Below are positions 43,578 through 52,467 of a DNA stretch of 64,000 bases, piece after piece. A model generated the notes under the pieces. It worked only from the letters and a program-made list of their open reading frames with translations, did not search any database and was not told where the DNA came from. How positions within the stretch are numbered: position 1 is the stretch's first letter; every line of letters begins with the position of its first letter. The stretch comes from Anaerotalea alkaliphila (lineage in GTDB: Bacteria > Bacillota > Clostridia > Lachnospirales > Vallitaleaceae). A program made the position numbers and the translations under genes. Where the stretch lies: the NCBI RefSeq assembly GCF_010179735.1, contig NZ_JAAEEH010000007.1:1-64000 (forward strand). Direction: 5' to 3'.

Positions 43578-44186
43578 CTATTCCAAAGTAATCATACTCT
43601 CGATTTGCTTGAACAGCGTTTCCTTGATTCCACCCACCAGCATCAGGTCCTCCAGCCGGGCGAAGGCGCCGTGCTGTTCCCTGTACGCGATGATGCCCGC
43701 AGCCTTGGCTTCCCCGATTCCGGGAAGGGTCATGAGCGCCTTCTTGTCCCCCCGGTTGATGTCCACCAGGCCCCCAGCTGCCGCCCCGGCCTCCTGGACC
43801 GTCCGGGCATGCTCCTCCCGGGTGGGGACCCGGATCATTTCCCCGTCTTTCAAAAGGCGGGCCTGGTTGACCCCTTCCATGGCCGCCTCCGGCAGGAGGC
43901 CGCCTGCCGCTTCCACTGCTTCAAACACCCGGACTCCCTGGGGAAGGACGTAGACCCCTTCCTTGACCACGGCGCCGCAAACCTGCACATACAAGGATTC
44001 CTGGGCCAGCGGCTCCCCGCCTGCATCCGAATGGATTTCCGTCTCCGCGCCCTCCCGCTCCCCAAGTTCCAATTGGAAGCCCGTCCTTCCCTGCAGGTTG
44101 CCCTGGTTGTGGAACAGGACCAGACCGCTGGCCAGGACGAAAACCGCAAATGCTCCAGCCAGGGCCATTTTCCTTTTGTCGCACAT
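43578..44186 (-). CDS. comEA: competence protein ComEA
   Basis: Membrane-anchored DNA receptor for transformation. The 202-aa protein has one N-terminal membrane helix (about 8-25), a variable linker, an SLBB domain (about 65-118, VQVCGAVVKEGVYVLPQG) and a C-terminal helix-hairpin-helix pair (about 138-200, LVDINRGDKKALMTLPGIG). AAGGGGGAGG precedes the ATG. It lies about 3.2 kb from comEC, with signalling genes between; the two are usually adjacent. Confidence 0.93.
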   Translation of the reverse strand: MCDKRKMALAGAFAVFVLASGLVLFHNQGNLQGRTGFQLELGEREGAETEIHSDAGGEPLAQESLYVQVCGAVVKEGVYVLPQGVRVFEAVEAAGGLLPEAAMEGVNQARLLKDGEMIRVPTREEHARTVQEAGAAAGGLVDINRGDKKALMTLPGIGEAKAAGIIAYREQHGAFARLEDLMLVGGIKETLFKQIESMITLE

Positions 44187-44205
44187 GGCCTCCCCCTTCT
44201 TGTTC

Positions 44206-44664
44206 CTAAATCTCTATCTTCCTATTGAGGATGGACTGGGCGTCAAAGGTATGCCGCACATAATCCTTGTCCATCAGCAGGGAGGTGAAAAGAAAGTCCG
44301 CGGTGGCTTCATTCAGGGCCACGGGGATGTCGTAGAGCGTCGCGATCCTGAGCAGGGCCTTCACATCCGGGTCATGGGGTTGGGCCTCCATGGGATCCCA
44401 GAAGAAGATCAGGAAGTTGATTTCATCCTCTATGATCCTTGTTCCGATCTGCTGGTCCCCGCCCAGGGGGCCGCTGTTGTAGGTCCGCACAGGCAGTCCT
44501 GTCTTCGCGGACACCAGCCGTCCGGTGGTGCCGGTCCCGTAGAGGAAATGGGTGGAGAGGATTTCTTTGTTCCTGCCCACCCATTCGAGCAATTCCTTCT
44601 TTTTATTGTCGTGGGCCACTAGGGCGATTCTCTTTTGCTTTCCAATGGTTTGGTTGACTTCCAT
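44206..44664 (-). CDS. mgsA: methylglyoxal synthase
   Basis: Converts dihydroxyacetone phosphate to methylglyoxal and phosphate, a bypass of lower glycolysis when phosphate is short. The 152-aa product has the family motifs [33 protein letters not shown] and [20 protein letters not shown], which include the catalytic Asp residues. AGGAGG precedes the ATG by six bases. First gene of mgsA-comEA-walR-walK-gerMN-comEC-holA. Confidence 0.97.
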   Translation of the reverse strand: MEVNQTIGKQKRIALVAHDNKKKELLEWVGRNKEILSTHFLYGTGTTGRLVSAKTGLPVRTYNSGPLGGDQQIGTRIIEDEINFLIFFWDPMEAQPHDPDVKALLRIATLYDIPVALNEATADFLFTSLLMDKDYVRHTFDAQSILNRKIEI

Positions 44665-44710
44665 GCGTAACCTCCTGTGTCGTTTCCGGTGTTTGGCCGG
44701 TCCTCCGTCC

Positions 44711-44746
44711 ATTTTACATAATATTCGCAATAATTACAATGCCCAA
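44711..44746 (-). promoter_or_regulatory. mgsA promoter region, two overlapping candidates
   Basis: On the minus strand TTGTAA (44734-44739)-N17-TAAAAT (44711-44716) and TTGGGC (44741-44746)-N17-TATTAT (44718-44723) overlap, about 50 bp before mgsA. Either or both may drive the mgsA-to-holA run. Confidence 0.55.
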
Positions 44747-44784
44747 CCGCTGAAAAGGCTTGCAAATTGTGCGAAACGATTGGG

Positions 44785-44814
44785 TTGTGCGGACGGCCGC
44801 TTCTATGATAAGAT
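44785..44814 (+). promoter_or_regulatory. extended -10 promoter of nadE
   Basis: TTGTGC (44785-44790), 18-bp spacer, TAAGAT (44809-44814) preceded by TGA, an extended -10. The element GCTTCTATGATA here recurs in the cls promoter. It stands back to back with the mgsA promoter. Confidence 0.6.
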
Positions 44815-44855
44815 GTTGGATATGCTTACAACCCGTTGCAGGAAGGAGAATCCCC

Positions 44856-46790
44856 ATGGGATATGATTTGATCCGGGTGGCCTGCGCGTCACCCAAGCTT
44901 TATTTGGCGGATCCCGAAAGGAACGCCCGGGAAGCCGTTGCACTGATGGAGAAGGCCGCCACGGCGGAGGCTTCCGTGCTGGTTTTTCCCGAACTCTCCC
45001 TGACCGGCTACACCTGCCAGGACCTTTTTTTCCAACCTTCCCTTCTGGAGAAGGCAAAGGAGGCCTTGGTCCGCATCAAGGAGGCCAGCAGATGGTTCCC
45101 TTGCCTGGTGGTGGCCGGCATCCCCCTGGCCGTGGAAGGCGCCCTCTACAACTGCGCCGCCGTAGTCTGCGGCGGGTCGGTCCTGGGGTTCGTCCCCAAG
45201 ACCTACCTTCCCAACTACCACGAGTTCTACGAGAAGCGCTGGTTTGCCGGGGCGCTCCAGTGCGGCACCCGGGAGGTGCTTTTCGACGGGGAGTCCGTCC
45301 CATTGGGCACGGACCTGCTCTTTTCCGACCGCAATTTCCCCGACTTCAAGCTTGCGGTGGAGATCTGCGAGGACCTTTGGGCACCCGTCCCCCCAAGTTC
45401 CCTGTCCGCCCTGGCCGGAGCCACCGCCATCGCCAACCTGTCCGCCAGCAACGACCTGGTGGGCAAGCTTCCCTACCGCAAGCAGCTGGTTTCCCAGCAA
45501 TCCGCCCGGTCCATGACCGCCTATCTGTACGCCTCCTCCGGTTTCGGGGAATCCACCACGGACCTGGTTTTCGGGGGCCACTGCATGGTTTATGAGAACG
45601 GGGTCTGCGTCGGTGAAAACGAACGTTTCCAGCTGGATTCCTCCCTCCTGGTGACCGAAGTGGACATGCAGAAGCTGCTTTTCGACCGCAGGCAGCAGCC
45701 CGGCATCGCAGAGGGTGCCGTCCTCCACGCCTTCCCTTCCGGCCGTCCCAGGGTGGTCTCCTACGGGGGGCCCGTTTACGACGTCCGCTACACCCGTCCG
45801 GTTGACCCCTATCCCTTCGTTCCCGGGAACCTTTCCGAACGGCACGAACGTTGCCAGGAGATTTTCCAGATCCAGATGACCGGCCTGGCCCGCCGCCTGG
45901 AACAGGTCCGCAGCAGCCATGTGGTCATCGGCATTTCCGGCGGACTGGACTCCACCTTGGCCTTCCTTGTCTGTGCCAAGACCTTCCAGCAGATGGGCTA
46001 CGACCTGCAGCATCTCCATGCGGTGACCATGCCTGGTTTCGGGACCACCGACAGGACCTACAACAACGCGGTCGCCCTGATCAAGGCCCTGGGGGCGGAC
46101 TTCCTGGAGATTCCCATCGGTCCCGCCACACTGCTGCACTTCCAGGACATCGGCCATGACCCCCAGGTCCACGATGTGACCTATGAGAACTCCCAGGCCC
46201 GGGAACGGACCCAGGTCCTCATGGATCTGGGCAACAAGCTGGGGGGCATCGTGGTGGGCACGGGTGACCTTTCCGAGCTGGCGCTGGGATGGGCCACCTA
46301 CAACGGGGACCACATGTCCATGTATGGGGTGAACGCCAGCATCCCCAAGACCTTGGTCCGCTATCTTGTGGATTGGGTGGCCTCCACCCAGGTCCCCCCG
46401 GAAGTGGGCCGCATCCTCCTGGACATTCTGGATACCCCGGTGAGTCCGGAGCTGCTTCCCCCCGACGAGAGCGGAAACATCCGCCAAAAGACGGAAGAAC
46501 TGGTGGGACCCTATGAGCTCCACGACTTCTTCCTCTACCATTTCCTGCGGCATGGATTCCCTCCAGCGAAGATCGCCTATCTTGCGGAAACCGCCTTCAA
46601 GGGGACCTATGACGGCCCCTTCATCCATAAATGGCTGAAGGTATTCTACCGCAGGTTTTTCGCACAGCAGTTCAAGCGCTCCTGCCTGCCGGACGGACCC
46701 AAAGTGGGTTCCGTCTGCCTCTCCCCCCGTGGGGACTGGCGCATGCCCAGCGACGCATCCGCCGCCGCCTGGCTGGAGGGGCTCTCCTAG
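44856..46790 (+). CDS. nadE: glutamine-dependent NAD+ synthetase
   Basis: Amidates nicotinic acid adenine dinucleotide to NAD+ with glutamine nitrogen. The 644-aa, two-domain form: an N-terminal nitrilase-type amidase (about 1-270) with triad region Glu in VFPELSLTGYTCQ, Lys in FVPKTYLPNY and Cys in VEICEDLWAP, then an NH3-dependent synthetase domain with P-loop SGGLDSTLA and GTGDLSELALGW. ATG at 44856 has GGAAGGAG upstream. Monocistronic: own promoter, strong terminator. An antisense frame of about 580 codons lies opposite but is a GC-bias shadow. Confidence 0.97.
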   Translation: MGYDLIRVACASPKLYLADPERNAREAVALMEKAATAEASVLVFPELSLTGYTCQDLFFQPSLLEKAKEALVRIKEASRWFPCLVVAGIPLAVEGALYNCAAVVCGGSVLGFVPKTYLPNYHEFYEKRWFAGALQCGTREVLFDGESVPLGTDLLFSDRNFPDFKLAVEICEDLWAPVPPSSLSALAGATAIANLSASNDLVGKLPYRKQLVSQQSARSMTAYLYASSGFGESTTDLVFGGHCMVYENGVCVGENERFQLDSSLLVTEVDMQKLLFDRRQQPGIAEGAVLHAFPSGRPRVVSYGGPVYDVRYTRPVDPYPFVPGNLSERHERCQEIFQIQMTGLARRLEQVRSSHVVIGISGGLDSTLAFLVCAKTFQQMGYDLQHLHAVTMPGFGTTDRTYNNAVALIKALGADFLEIPIGPATLLHFQDIGHDPQVHDVTYENSQARERTQVLMDLGNKLGGIVVGTGDLSELALGWATYNGDHMSMYGVNASIPKTLVRYLVDWVASTQVPPEVGRILLDILDTPVSPELLPPDESGNIRQKTEELVGPYELHDFFLYHFLRHGFPPAKIAYLAETAFKGTYDGPFIHKWLKVFYRRFFAQQFKRSCLPDGPKVGSVCLSPRGDWRMPSDASAAAWLEGLS

Positions 46791-46817
46791 CCCGTCCTCC
46801 TTCTGCGGGGCGCACCC

Positions 46818-46858
46818 AAAAAAAGACAGGGATCCAAGAATGGATCCCTGTCTTTTTT
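46818..46858. terminator. bidirectional terminator between nadE and nfnB
   Basis: An 11-bp perfect stem (GACAGGGATCC 46825-46835 with 46842-46852, 6-base loop) flanked by A7 and T6 runs, giving T-tracts on both strands. It closes nadE (plus) and nfnB (minus), whose stops lie 27 and 7 bp away. Confidence 0.93.
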
Positions 46859-46865
46859 ACCCTTA

Positions 46866-48263
46866 TTATTCCTGGGTTTGCTGGGTCAACTTCGCATGGA
46901 TGGCTTCCGCCGCTTTCTTTCCCGCTCCCATGGCCAGGATTACGGTGGCCGCTCCCGTGACCACGTCCCCGCCTGCATACACGTTCTCCAAGCTGGTTTC
47001 CATGGATTCCTCGTCCACCACAATGCAGCCTTTGCGGTTCACGGAAAGCCCTACGGTGGTGTTCTTGATCAGGGGATTGGGGGTCTGGCCGATGGCGATC
47101 ACCACCGTGTCCATGGGCATGGAGAATTCGCTGCCGGGGTCTTCCACCGGGCTTCTCCTGCCGCTCTCGTCGGGTTCCCCCAGCTTCATGCGAATGCAGG
47201 TCATCCCCGCCACATGGCCGTTCTCCCCCTGGATGGATACTGGATTCGTCAGCAGGTCGAAGAGGATCCCCTCCTCCTTGGCGTGGTGCACTTCCTCCAG
47301 ACGGGCCGGCAATTCCTCTTCGCTCCTCCGGTAGACGATATGCACTTCGGATGCGCCCAGGCGCTTCGCCGTCCTGGCGGCGTCCATGGCCACGTTGCCG
47401 CCGCCCACCACCGCCACCTTGTCTCCGGCGTTGACCGGTGTGTTGGTGTAGGGGAACTGGTAGGCCTTCATCAGGTTGACCCTTGTCAGGAACTCGTTGG
47501 CGGAGTAGACGCCGTTCAGGTTCTCCCCTTCGATGTTCATGAACCGGGGAAGTCCGGCACCGCTGCCGATGAAGATGGACTTGAATCCGTCCTCCACCAG
47601 GTCCTCCACCGTGATGGATTTGCCCACGATCACGTTCTTGTGGACCTGCACGCCCAGGTCCAGGACCTTCTGGATTTCCTTCTTCACCAGGTCCTTGGGG
47701 AGGCGGAACTCGGGGATTCCGTACACCAGCACGCCACCCAATTCATGCAGCGCTTCGAACATGGTCACCTCATACCCTTTGGCCGCCAGTTCGCCGGCAC
47801 AGGTGATGCTGGCCGGGCCGCTTCCCACCACCGCCACCTTGATGCCGTTGGTGGTCGCTTTTTCCTGCTTTCCGTTGAAATGCTCCATGTAGTAGTCCGC
47901 CACGAAACGCTCCAGACGGCCCACACCTACCGGTTCCCCCTTGATGGCGCGGACGCACCGCTCCTCGCATTGTTTTTCCTGGGGACAGACCCGGCCGCAG
48001 ATGGCTGGCAATTTGTTTTCGCTGGTAAGCACCTGGTAGGCGGTTTCGATGTCCCCCGCAGCCAGGGCCTCGATGAATTCCGGGATCCGCACGTTCACCG
48101 GGCAACCGGACACGCAAGGCTTGTGCTTGCATTGGAGGCATCTTGTCGCCTCCTCCATGGCCTCCTCCAGGGTGTAGCCCATGGCCACTTCCTCAAAGTT
48201 CCCGCTTCGGACGACTGGGTCCACTTCCTTCATCTTCACTTTATGAAGACTCATATTTGCCAT
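46866..48263 (-). CDS. NfnB-type NADPH/ferredoxin oxidoreductase subunit (glutamate synthase small-subunit-like)
   Basis: A 465-aa flavoprotein of the GltD-like family: N-terminal iron-sulfur region with CLQCKHKPCVSGCPV and CGRVCPQEKQCEERC (two [4Fe-4S] clusters), FAD motif VAVVGSGPASI and NADPH motif VAVVGGGNVAMDAAR. Such proteins are often labelled glutamate synthase small subunit. The adjacent ferredoxin-NADP reductase alpha-like gene and the lack of a large glutamate synthase gene make NfnB, the larger subunit of the electron-bifurcating NADH-dependent ferredoxin:NADP+ oxidoreductase, the better call. ATG at 48263 has GAGGAG upstream. Confidence 0.88.
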   Translation of the reverse strand: MANMSLHKVKMKEVDPVVRSGNFEEVAMGYTLEEAMEEATRCLQCKHKPCVSGCPVNVRIPEFIEALAAGDIETAYQVLTSENKLPAICGRVCPQEKQCEERCVRAIKGEPVGVGRLERFVADYYMEHFNGKQEKATTNGIKVAVVGSGPASITCAGELAAKGYEVTMFEALHELGGVLVYGIPEFRLPKDLVKKEIQKVLDLGVQVHKNVIVGKSITVEDLVEDGFKSIFIGSGAGLPRFMNIEGENLNGVYSANEFLTRVNLMKAYQFPYTNTPVNAGDKVAVVGGGNVAMDAARTAKRLGASEVHIVYRRSEEELPARLEEVHHAKEEGILFDLLTNPVSIQGENGHVAGMTCIRMKLGEPDESGRRSPVEDPGSEFSMPMDTVVIAIGQTPNPLIKNTTVGLSVNRKGCIVVDEESMETSLENVYAGGDVVTGAATVILAMGAGKKAAEAIHAKLTQQTQE

Positions 48264-48290
48264 TTCGATTACTCCTCGCATCTTCTTTTG

Positions 48291-49121
48291 TTATTCAGGT
48301 TTCTGCTGGTCCAGACGGCATGCATGGGCTTCCTTTTCCTTGTAGAAGGTCTGGCGGAGCATGCACTCGTCGAAGTCCACCTGGAAGCCGTCGAAATCCG
48401 GACCGTCCACACATGCGAATTTGGTCTCTCCCCCGACGGTCACGCGGCAGCCGCCGCACATGCCCGTCCCGTCGATCATGATGGGGTTCAGGGACACGGC
48501 GGTCTTTATGCCCAGAGGTTTCGTGATTTCCACGACGGCCTTCATCATGATCAGGGGACCGATGGCGATCACCTCATCGTATGTGTTACCCTCCACAAGC
48601 AGGGTCTTGAGGACATCCGTCACGAATCCCTGGATTCCCTTGGATCCGTCGTTTGTGGCGAAATACACGTTGTCGCTGACTTCCTTGAACATGTCCTCCA
48701 GGATCACATACTCGGCGCTGCGTCCCCCCAGAATCATGTCCACGGCCACACCCATCTCATGCAGCTTCTTGATCTGCGGATACAGGGGCGCCGCACCCAC
48801 GCCCCCGCCGATGCCCAGCACCCGCTTGTGGGGTTTCAGGTCGCTGGCCTTTCCCAAAGGCCCCACGAAATCCAGAAGGCTCTCGCCCGCCTCCATCCCG
48901 CTGAGCATTTGGGTCGTCTTCCCCACGACCTGGTAGATGATGCTGACGGTTTCCTTCTCTCTATCATAATCCGCAATCGTCAGGGGAATCCTCTCCCCGG
49001 TCTCTGTCACGCGGAGGATGACGAATTGTCCTGGTTCGCACCTTCTGGCTACGAAGGGAGCCTTGATTTCCATCATCTCCACTTGTTCATTGATCTTTTT
49101 TTTGCTGACAATTTCGTACAT
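48291..49121 (-). CDS. NfnA-type ferredoxin-NADP+ reductase subunit alpha
   Basis: A 276-aa flavoprotein of the dihydroorotate-dehydrogenase electron-transfer (PyrK-like) family: N-terminal FAD barrel with IPLTIADYDREKETV, NAD-binding GIGGGVGAAPLYP, and a C-terminal [2Fe-2S] region with the CGGCRV motif plus two later cysteines. With NfnB downstream it would form NfnAB, coupling NADH and reduced ferredoxin to NADP+ reduction. ATG at 49121 has AGGAAAGG upstream; it follows a promoter and a hairpin-containing leader of about 85 nt. Confidence 0.9.
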   Translation of the reverse strand: MYEIVSKKKINEQVEMMEIKAPFVARRCEPGQFVILRVTETGERIPLTIADYDREKETVSIIYQVVGKTTQMLSGMEAGESLLDFVGPLGKASDLKPHKRVLGIGGGVGAAPLYPQIKKLHEMGVAVDMILGGRSAEYVILEDMFKEVSDNVYFATNDGSKGIQGFVTDVLKTLLVEGNTYDEVIAIGPLIMMKAVVEITKPLGIKTAVSLNPIMIDGTGMCGGCRVTVGGETKFACVDGPDFDGFQVDFDECMLRQTFYKEKEAHACRLDQQKPE

Positions 49122-49164
49122 TTCCAATCCTTTCCTCGGCTTGTCGTTCACGGCCACAACAATT

Positions 49165-49192
49165 GCCTGGTCTGCACCATTGCAAACCAGGC
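49165..49192. other. hairpin in nfnA leader, terminator-like in plus orientation
   Basis: GCCTGGT (49165-49171) pairs with ACCAGGC (49186-49192); after one mismatch TGCA/TGCA extends the stem to 11 bp with a CCAT loop. On the plus strand it is followed by TTGA and seven Ts, a rightward intrinsic terminator, though no plus-strand gene enters it. On the minus strand it lies in the nfnA leader, 44 nt before the start codon. Confidence 0.6.
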
Positions 49193-49210
49193 TTGATTTT
49201 TTTCTTTACC

Positions 49211-49239
49211 ATTATAACAGCCCTGTCCGGACTGCACAA
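49211..49239 (-). promoter_or_regulatory. nfnA promoter
   Basis: TTGTGC (49234-49239), 17-bp spacer, perfect TATAAT (49211-49216) on the minus strand. It lies between the carB stop and nfnA, giving nfnAB a unit separate from the arg-car operon. Confidence 0.72.
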
Positions 49240-49245
49240 GAAAAT

Positions 49246-52200
49246 TTACAAATAAGTTGCGATGGGTTCATAATCCATGGGTTCCCGCTTCTGGTGCGTC
49301 TCCATGGCCATGCAATAGGCTGCCAAGGTGTCGAAACAGGTGAAGCTGGGCACCTTCAGCTGTTCAGCCAGGTTCCGCAGCTTGAAGCCGAACCTGGTTG
49401 GATCCTTGCCTCGGGTGGGGCTGTTCACCAGCAGGACGATTTCCCTTTTCTTCATCATCTCCTGCAGTTGCGTCAGGTTGTCCTTGGGGACGGTCCGGCA
49501 GGGGATGCCTTTCAACCCCAGATAGGTGGCGGTTCCGGGCGTGGCCAGGATCTCGAATCCCCGCTCCGCAAGATGGCGGGCGTGTGCCGCCCCTTCCTCC
49601 TTGCCCCTGTTGTCCAGGGCGAACAGGACCTTCCCTTCCTCCCGGAAGCTGTAGCCCGCTCCCTGGAAAGCCTTGAGCATGGCCTTTTCATAGCAGCTGT
49701 CCACACCCAGGACTTCCCCGGTGGATTTCATCTCCGGTGTGAGGGCGGCGTCCACATCCACCAGCTTGACGAAGGAGAACACCGGAGCCTTCACCGCCAC
49801 CAGGTTGGTGGAGGGCAGCAGGCCGGTGCCGTATTCCAAGTCCGCAAGCCGGTCTCCCAGGATCACCTGCATGGCGATCTTCACCATGGGCACCCGGGTC
49901 ACCTTGCTCAGGATGGGGACGGTTCTGGAAGCCCTTGGATTCACCTCGATGATATAGACCTGCTCGTCGCGGACCACGAACTGGATGTTCATCAGTCCGA
50001 TGACCTGGAGGGCCTTGGCGATTTTTTCCGTGTAGTCCAGTACTGTTTCCACCGTTTTTTCGGAAATGGTCTGGGGCGGATAGACCGTGAAGCTGTCTCC
50101 CGAATGGACGCCGGTCCGTTCGATGTGCTCCATGATCCCGGGCACCAGGATGGACTCCCGGTCCGCGATGGCGTCCACTTCCACTTCCGTGCCGTTGATG
50201 TACTCGTCCACCAGGATGGGGTACTCGTCCGACAGGGCCGCAGCCTCTTCCACATAGCCCACCAGCTCCTGTTCGCTGTGGACTACCATCATGCCCCTTC
50301 CTCCGATGACATAGGAGGGCCGCACAAGCACAGGATATCCGATCTCGTCGGCCGCGTCCACAGCCTCCTGGATGCTGGTCACCGCATAGCCCTTGGGCTG
50401 GGGGATGCCCAGCTCCCGCAGGAGCCGCTCGAAACGCTTCCGGTCTTCGGCCACGTCTATGGAATCCACAGAGGTGCCCAGCACCTGCACGCCCCGGCTG
50501 ACCAACTTGGGCGCCAGGTTGATGGCCGTCTGGCCACCGAATTGGACGATGACCCCCTTGGGCATCTCCTTGCGGATCACGTTGAACACGTCTTCGATGA
50601 ACAGGGGCTCGAAGTAGAGCTTGTCCGAGATGTCGAAATCCGTGCTGACGGTTTCCGGATTGTTGTTGATGATGATGGACTCGATGCCCAGTTCCTGGAT
50701 GGCCCAGACCGCATGGACGGAGCAGTAGTCGAACTCGATCCCCTGCCCGATCCGTATGGGACCGCTGCCGATGACGATGATCTTTTCCCGCTTGCTGATG
50801 ACGTTCTCTTCCTCCGTCTCGAAGGTGGAATAGTAGTAGGGCGTCTGTGATTCGAATTCCGCCGCGCAGGTGTCCACCATCTTGTAGACGGGATACATCC
50901 CGTGGGCCCGCCGGATGGTGTCCACGATTTCATTGCTGTTTTCGGACAATGCCTCGATTTCCACGTCCGTAAATCCCATCCGCTCCGCCTTGTTCAGCAG
51001 CTCTCCGGAGAGGGGCTCGGCCGCCAGCCTGTGCTCCACCTCCACGATGTTGTTGATCTTTTCCAGGAACCAGGGGTCGATCCTGGTGATTCCATGGATC
51101 TCCTCCACGGAAATCCCCTTCCGCAGGGATTCCGCCAGCGTGAAAATCCTTTGGTCGTCCACAATCTGGAGCATGTCCAGCATTTCCTCCCTGGTCTTCT
51201 CCTCCAGATTGGCCTTGCGCAGTCCCGTTTCCTTCCCTTCCAGGGAAATGACAGCCTTGAGCAGGGAACTCTCGAAGGTCCGGTCTATGGCCATGACCTC
51301 CCCGGTGGCCTTCATCTGGGTTCCCAGAGTCCTGTTGGCGTAGTCGAACTTGTCGAAGGGCCATTTGGGGATTTTGGTGACCACGTAGTCCAAGGCCGGT
51401 TCGAAGGAAGCCTTCGTCCTCTTTGTCACCGCGTTGGGGATTTCATGGAGGCACAGGCCTACGGCGATCTTGGCCGCAATCTTGGCGATGGGGTACCCCG
51501 CGGCCTTGGAGGCCAGGGCGGAGGAGCGGCTCACCCGGGGGTTTACCTCGATGACGATGTATTCCCTGCTGCTGGGGTTCAGGGCCAGCTGCACATTGCA
51601 TCCACCTTCGATCTTCAGTGCCTTGATGATCTTCAGGGAGGAGGTCCGGAGCATATGGTACTCCTCGTCGGAAAGGGTCTGGGAAGGGGCCACGACGATG
51701 CTGTCCCCCGTATGGACCCCCACGGGGTCCAGGTTCTCCATGTTGCAGATGATGATGGCGGTGTCGTTCTTGTCCCGCATGACCTCGTATTCGATTTCCT
51801 TCCAACCGGCCACGGACTGCTCCAACAGGACCTGGTTGATCCTGCTGTGCATCAGGCCGGCGTGGAGGATCTCCTCCAGGCTCTCCCGGTCCTTGGCGAT
51901 TCCGCCGCCCAGCCCCCCCAGGGTGTAGGCGGGGCGGACGATGATGGGATAGCCTATCCTTTCGGCGGCGGCCATCCCCTCCTGGATGGAGTTGACGATT
52001 TCACTTAGGGGGATGGGTTCCCCAATCTCCATCATCAGCTGCCGGAAACTGTCCCTATCCTCCGCCTGTTTGATGGCTTCCAGGGATGTCCCCAGCAGCC
52101 GGACATTGAATTCCTCCAGGATGCCGGCTTCATTCAGCTCCACCGCCATATTCAACCCTGTCTGGCCTCCCAGGGTGGGCAGAAGTCCTTCCGGACGCTC

Positions 52201-52440
52201 CTTGTCTATGATGTAGCGCAGCGCCTCCACGGTCAGTGGCTGGATGTACACCCTGTCTGCGATGTTGTCGTCCGTCATGATGGTGGCCGGATTGCTGTTC
52301 ACCAGCACGACCTCCAGACCTTCCTCCCGCAGGGATTTGCAGGCCTGGGTCCCGGCATAGTCGAATTCAGCCGCTTGTCCAATGATGATGGGTCCCGAAC
52401 CGATGACCAGGACCTTCTTGATGCTTGGATCTATGGGCAT
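49246..52440 (-). CDS. carB: carbamoyl phosphate synthase large subunit
   Basis: Makes carbamoyl phosphate from bicarbonate, ammonia (from CarA) and two ATP. The 1064-aa protein has the duplicated ATP-grasp halves, each opening with a GSGPIIIGQ- or GSGPIRIGQ-type loop (about 14-22 and 560-568), and a C-terminal allosteric MGS-like domain ending EPIATYL. Last gene of argJ-argB-argD-carA-carB, 27 bp after carA. Its place in the arginine operon suggests this is the arginine-regulated enzyme; whether a pyrimidine copy exists elsewhere is unknown. Confidence 0.98.
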   Translation of the reverse strand: MPIDPSIKKVLVIGSGPIIIGQAAEFDYAGTQACKSLREEGLEVVLVNSNPATIMTDDNIADRVYIQPLTVEALRYIIDKERPEGLLPTLGGQTGLNMAVELNEAGILEEFNVRLLGTSLEAIKQAEDRDSFRQLMMEIGEPIPLSEIVNSIQEGMAAAERIGYPIIVRPAYTLGGLGGGIAKDRESLEEILHAGLMHSRINQVLLEQSVAGWKEIEYEVMRDKNDTAIIICNMENLDPVGVHTGDSIVVAPSQTLSDEEYHMLRTSSLKIIKALKIEGGCNVQLALNPSSREYIVIEVNPRVSRSSALASKAAGYPIAKIAAKIAVGLCLHEIPNAVTKRTKASFEPALDYVVTKIPKWPFDKFDYANRTLGTQMKATGEVMAIDRTFESSLLKAVISLEGKETGLRKANLEEKTREEMLDMLQIVDDQRIFTLAESLRKGISVEEIHGITRIDPWFLEKINNIVEVEHRLAAEPLSGELLNKAERMGFTDVEIEALSENSNEIVDTIRRAHGMYPVYKMVDTCAAEFESQTPYYYSTFETEEENVISKREKIIVIGSGPIRIGQGIEFDYCSVHAVWAIQELGIESIIINNNPETVSTDFDISDKLYFEPLFIEDVFNVIRKEMPKGVIVQFGGQTAINLAPKLVSRGVQVLGTSVDSIDVAEDRKRFERLLRELGIPQPKGYAVTSIQEAVDAADEIGYPVLVRPSYVIGGRGMMVVHSEQELVGYVEEAAALSDEYPILVDEYINGTEVEVDAIADRESILVPGIMEHIERTGVHSGDSFTVYPPQTISEKTVETVLDYTEKIAKALQVIGLMNIQFVVRDEQVYIIEVNPRASRTVPILSKVTRVPMVKIAMQVILGDRLADLEYGTGLLPSTNLVAVKAPVFSFVKLVDVDAALTPEMKSTGEVLGVDSCYEKAMLKAFQGAGYSFREEGKVLFALDNRGKEEGAAHARHLAERGFEILATPGTATYLGLKGIPCRTVPKDNLTQLQEMMKKREIVLLVNSPTRGKDPTRFGFKLRNLAEQLKVPSFTCFDTLAAYCMAMETHQKREPMDYEPIATYL

Positions 52441-52467
52441 GTGGATACCTCTCCTTCTTTCACGTTG

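Noticed and set aside
44889-46628. About 580-codon minus-strand frame opposite nadE
   Set aside because: The nadE reading has complete catalytic motifs in both domains, a promoter and a Shine-Dalgarno sequence; the antisense product resembles no family and is rich in Gly, His and Val from complementary codons.
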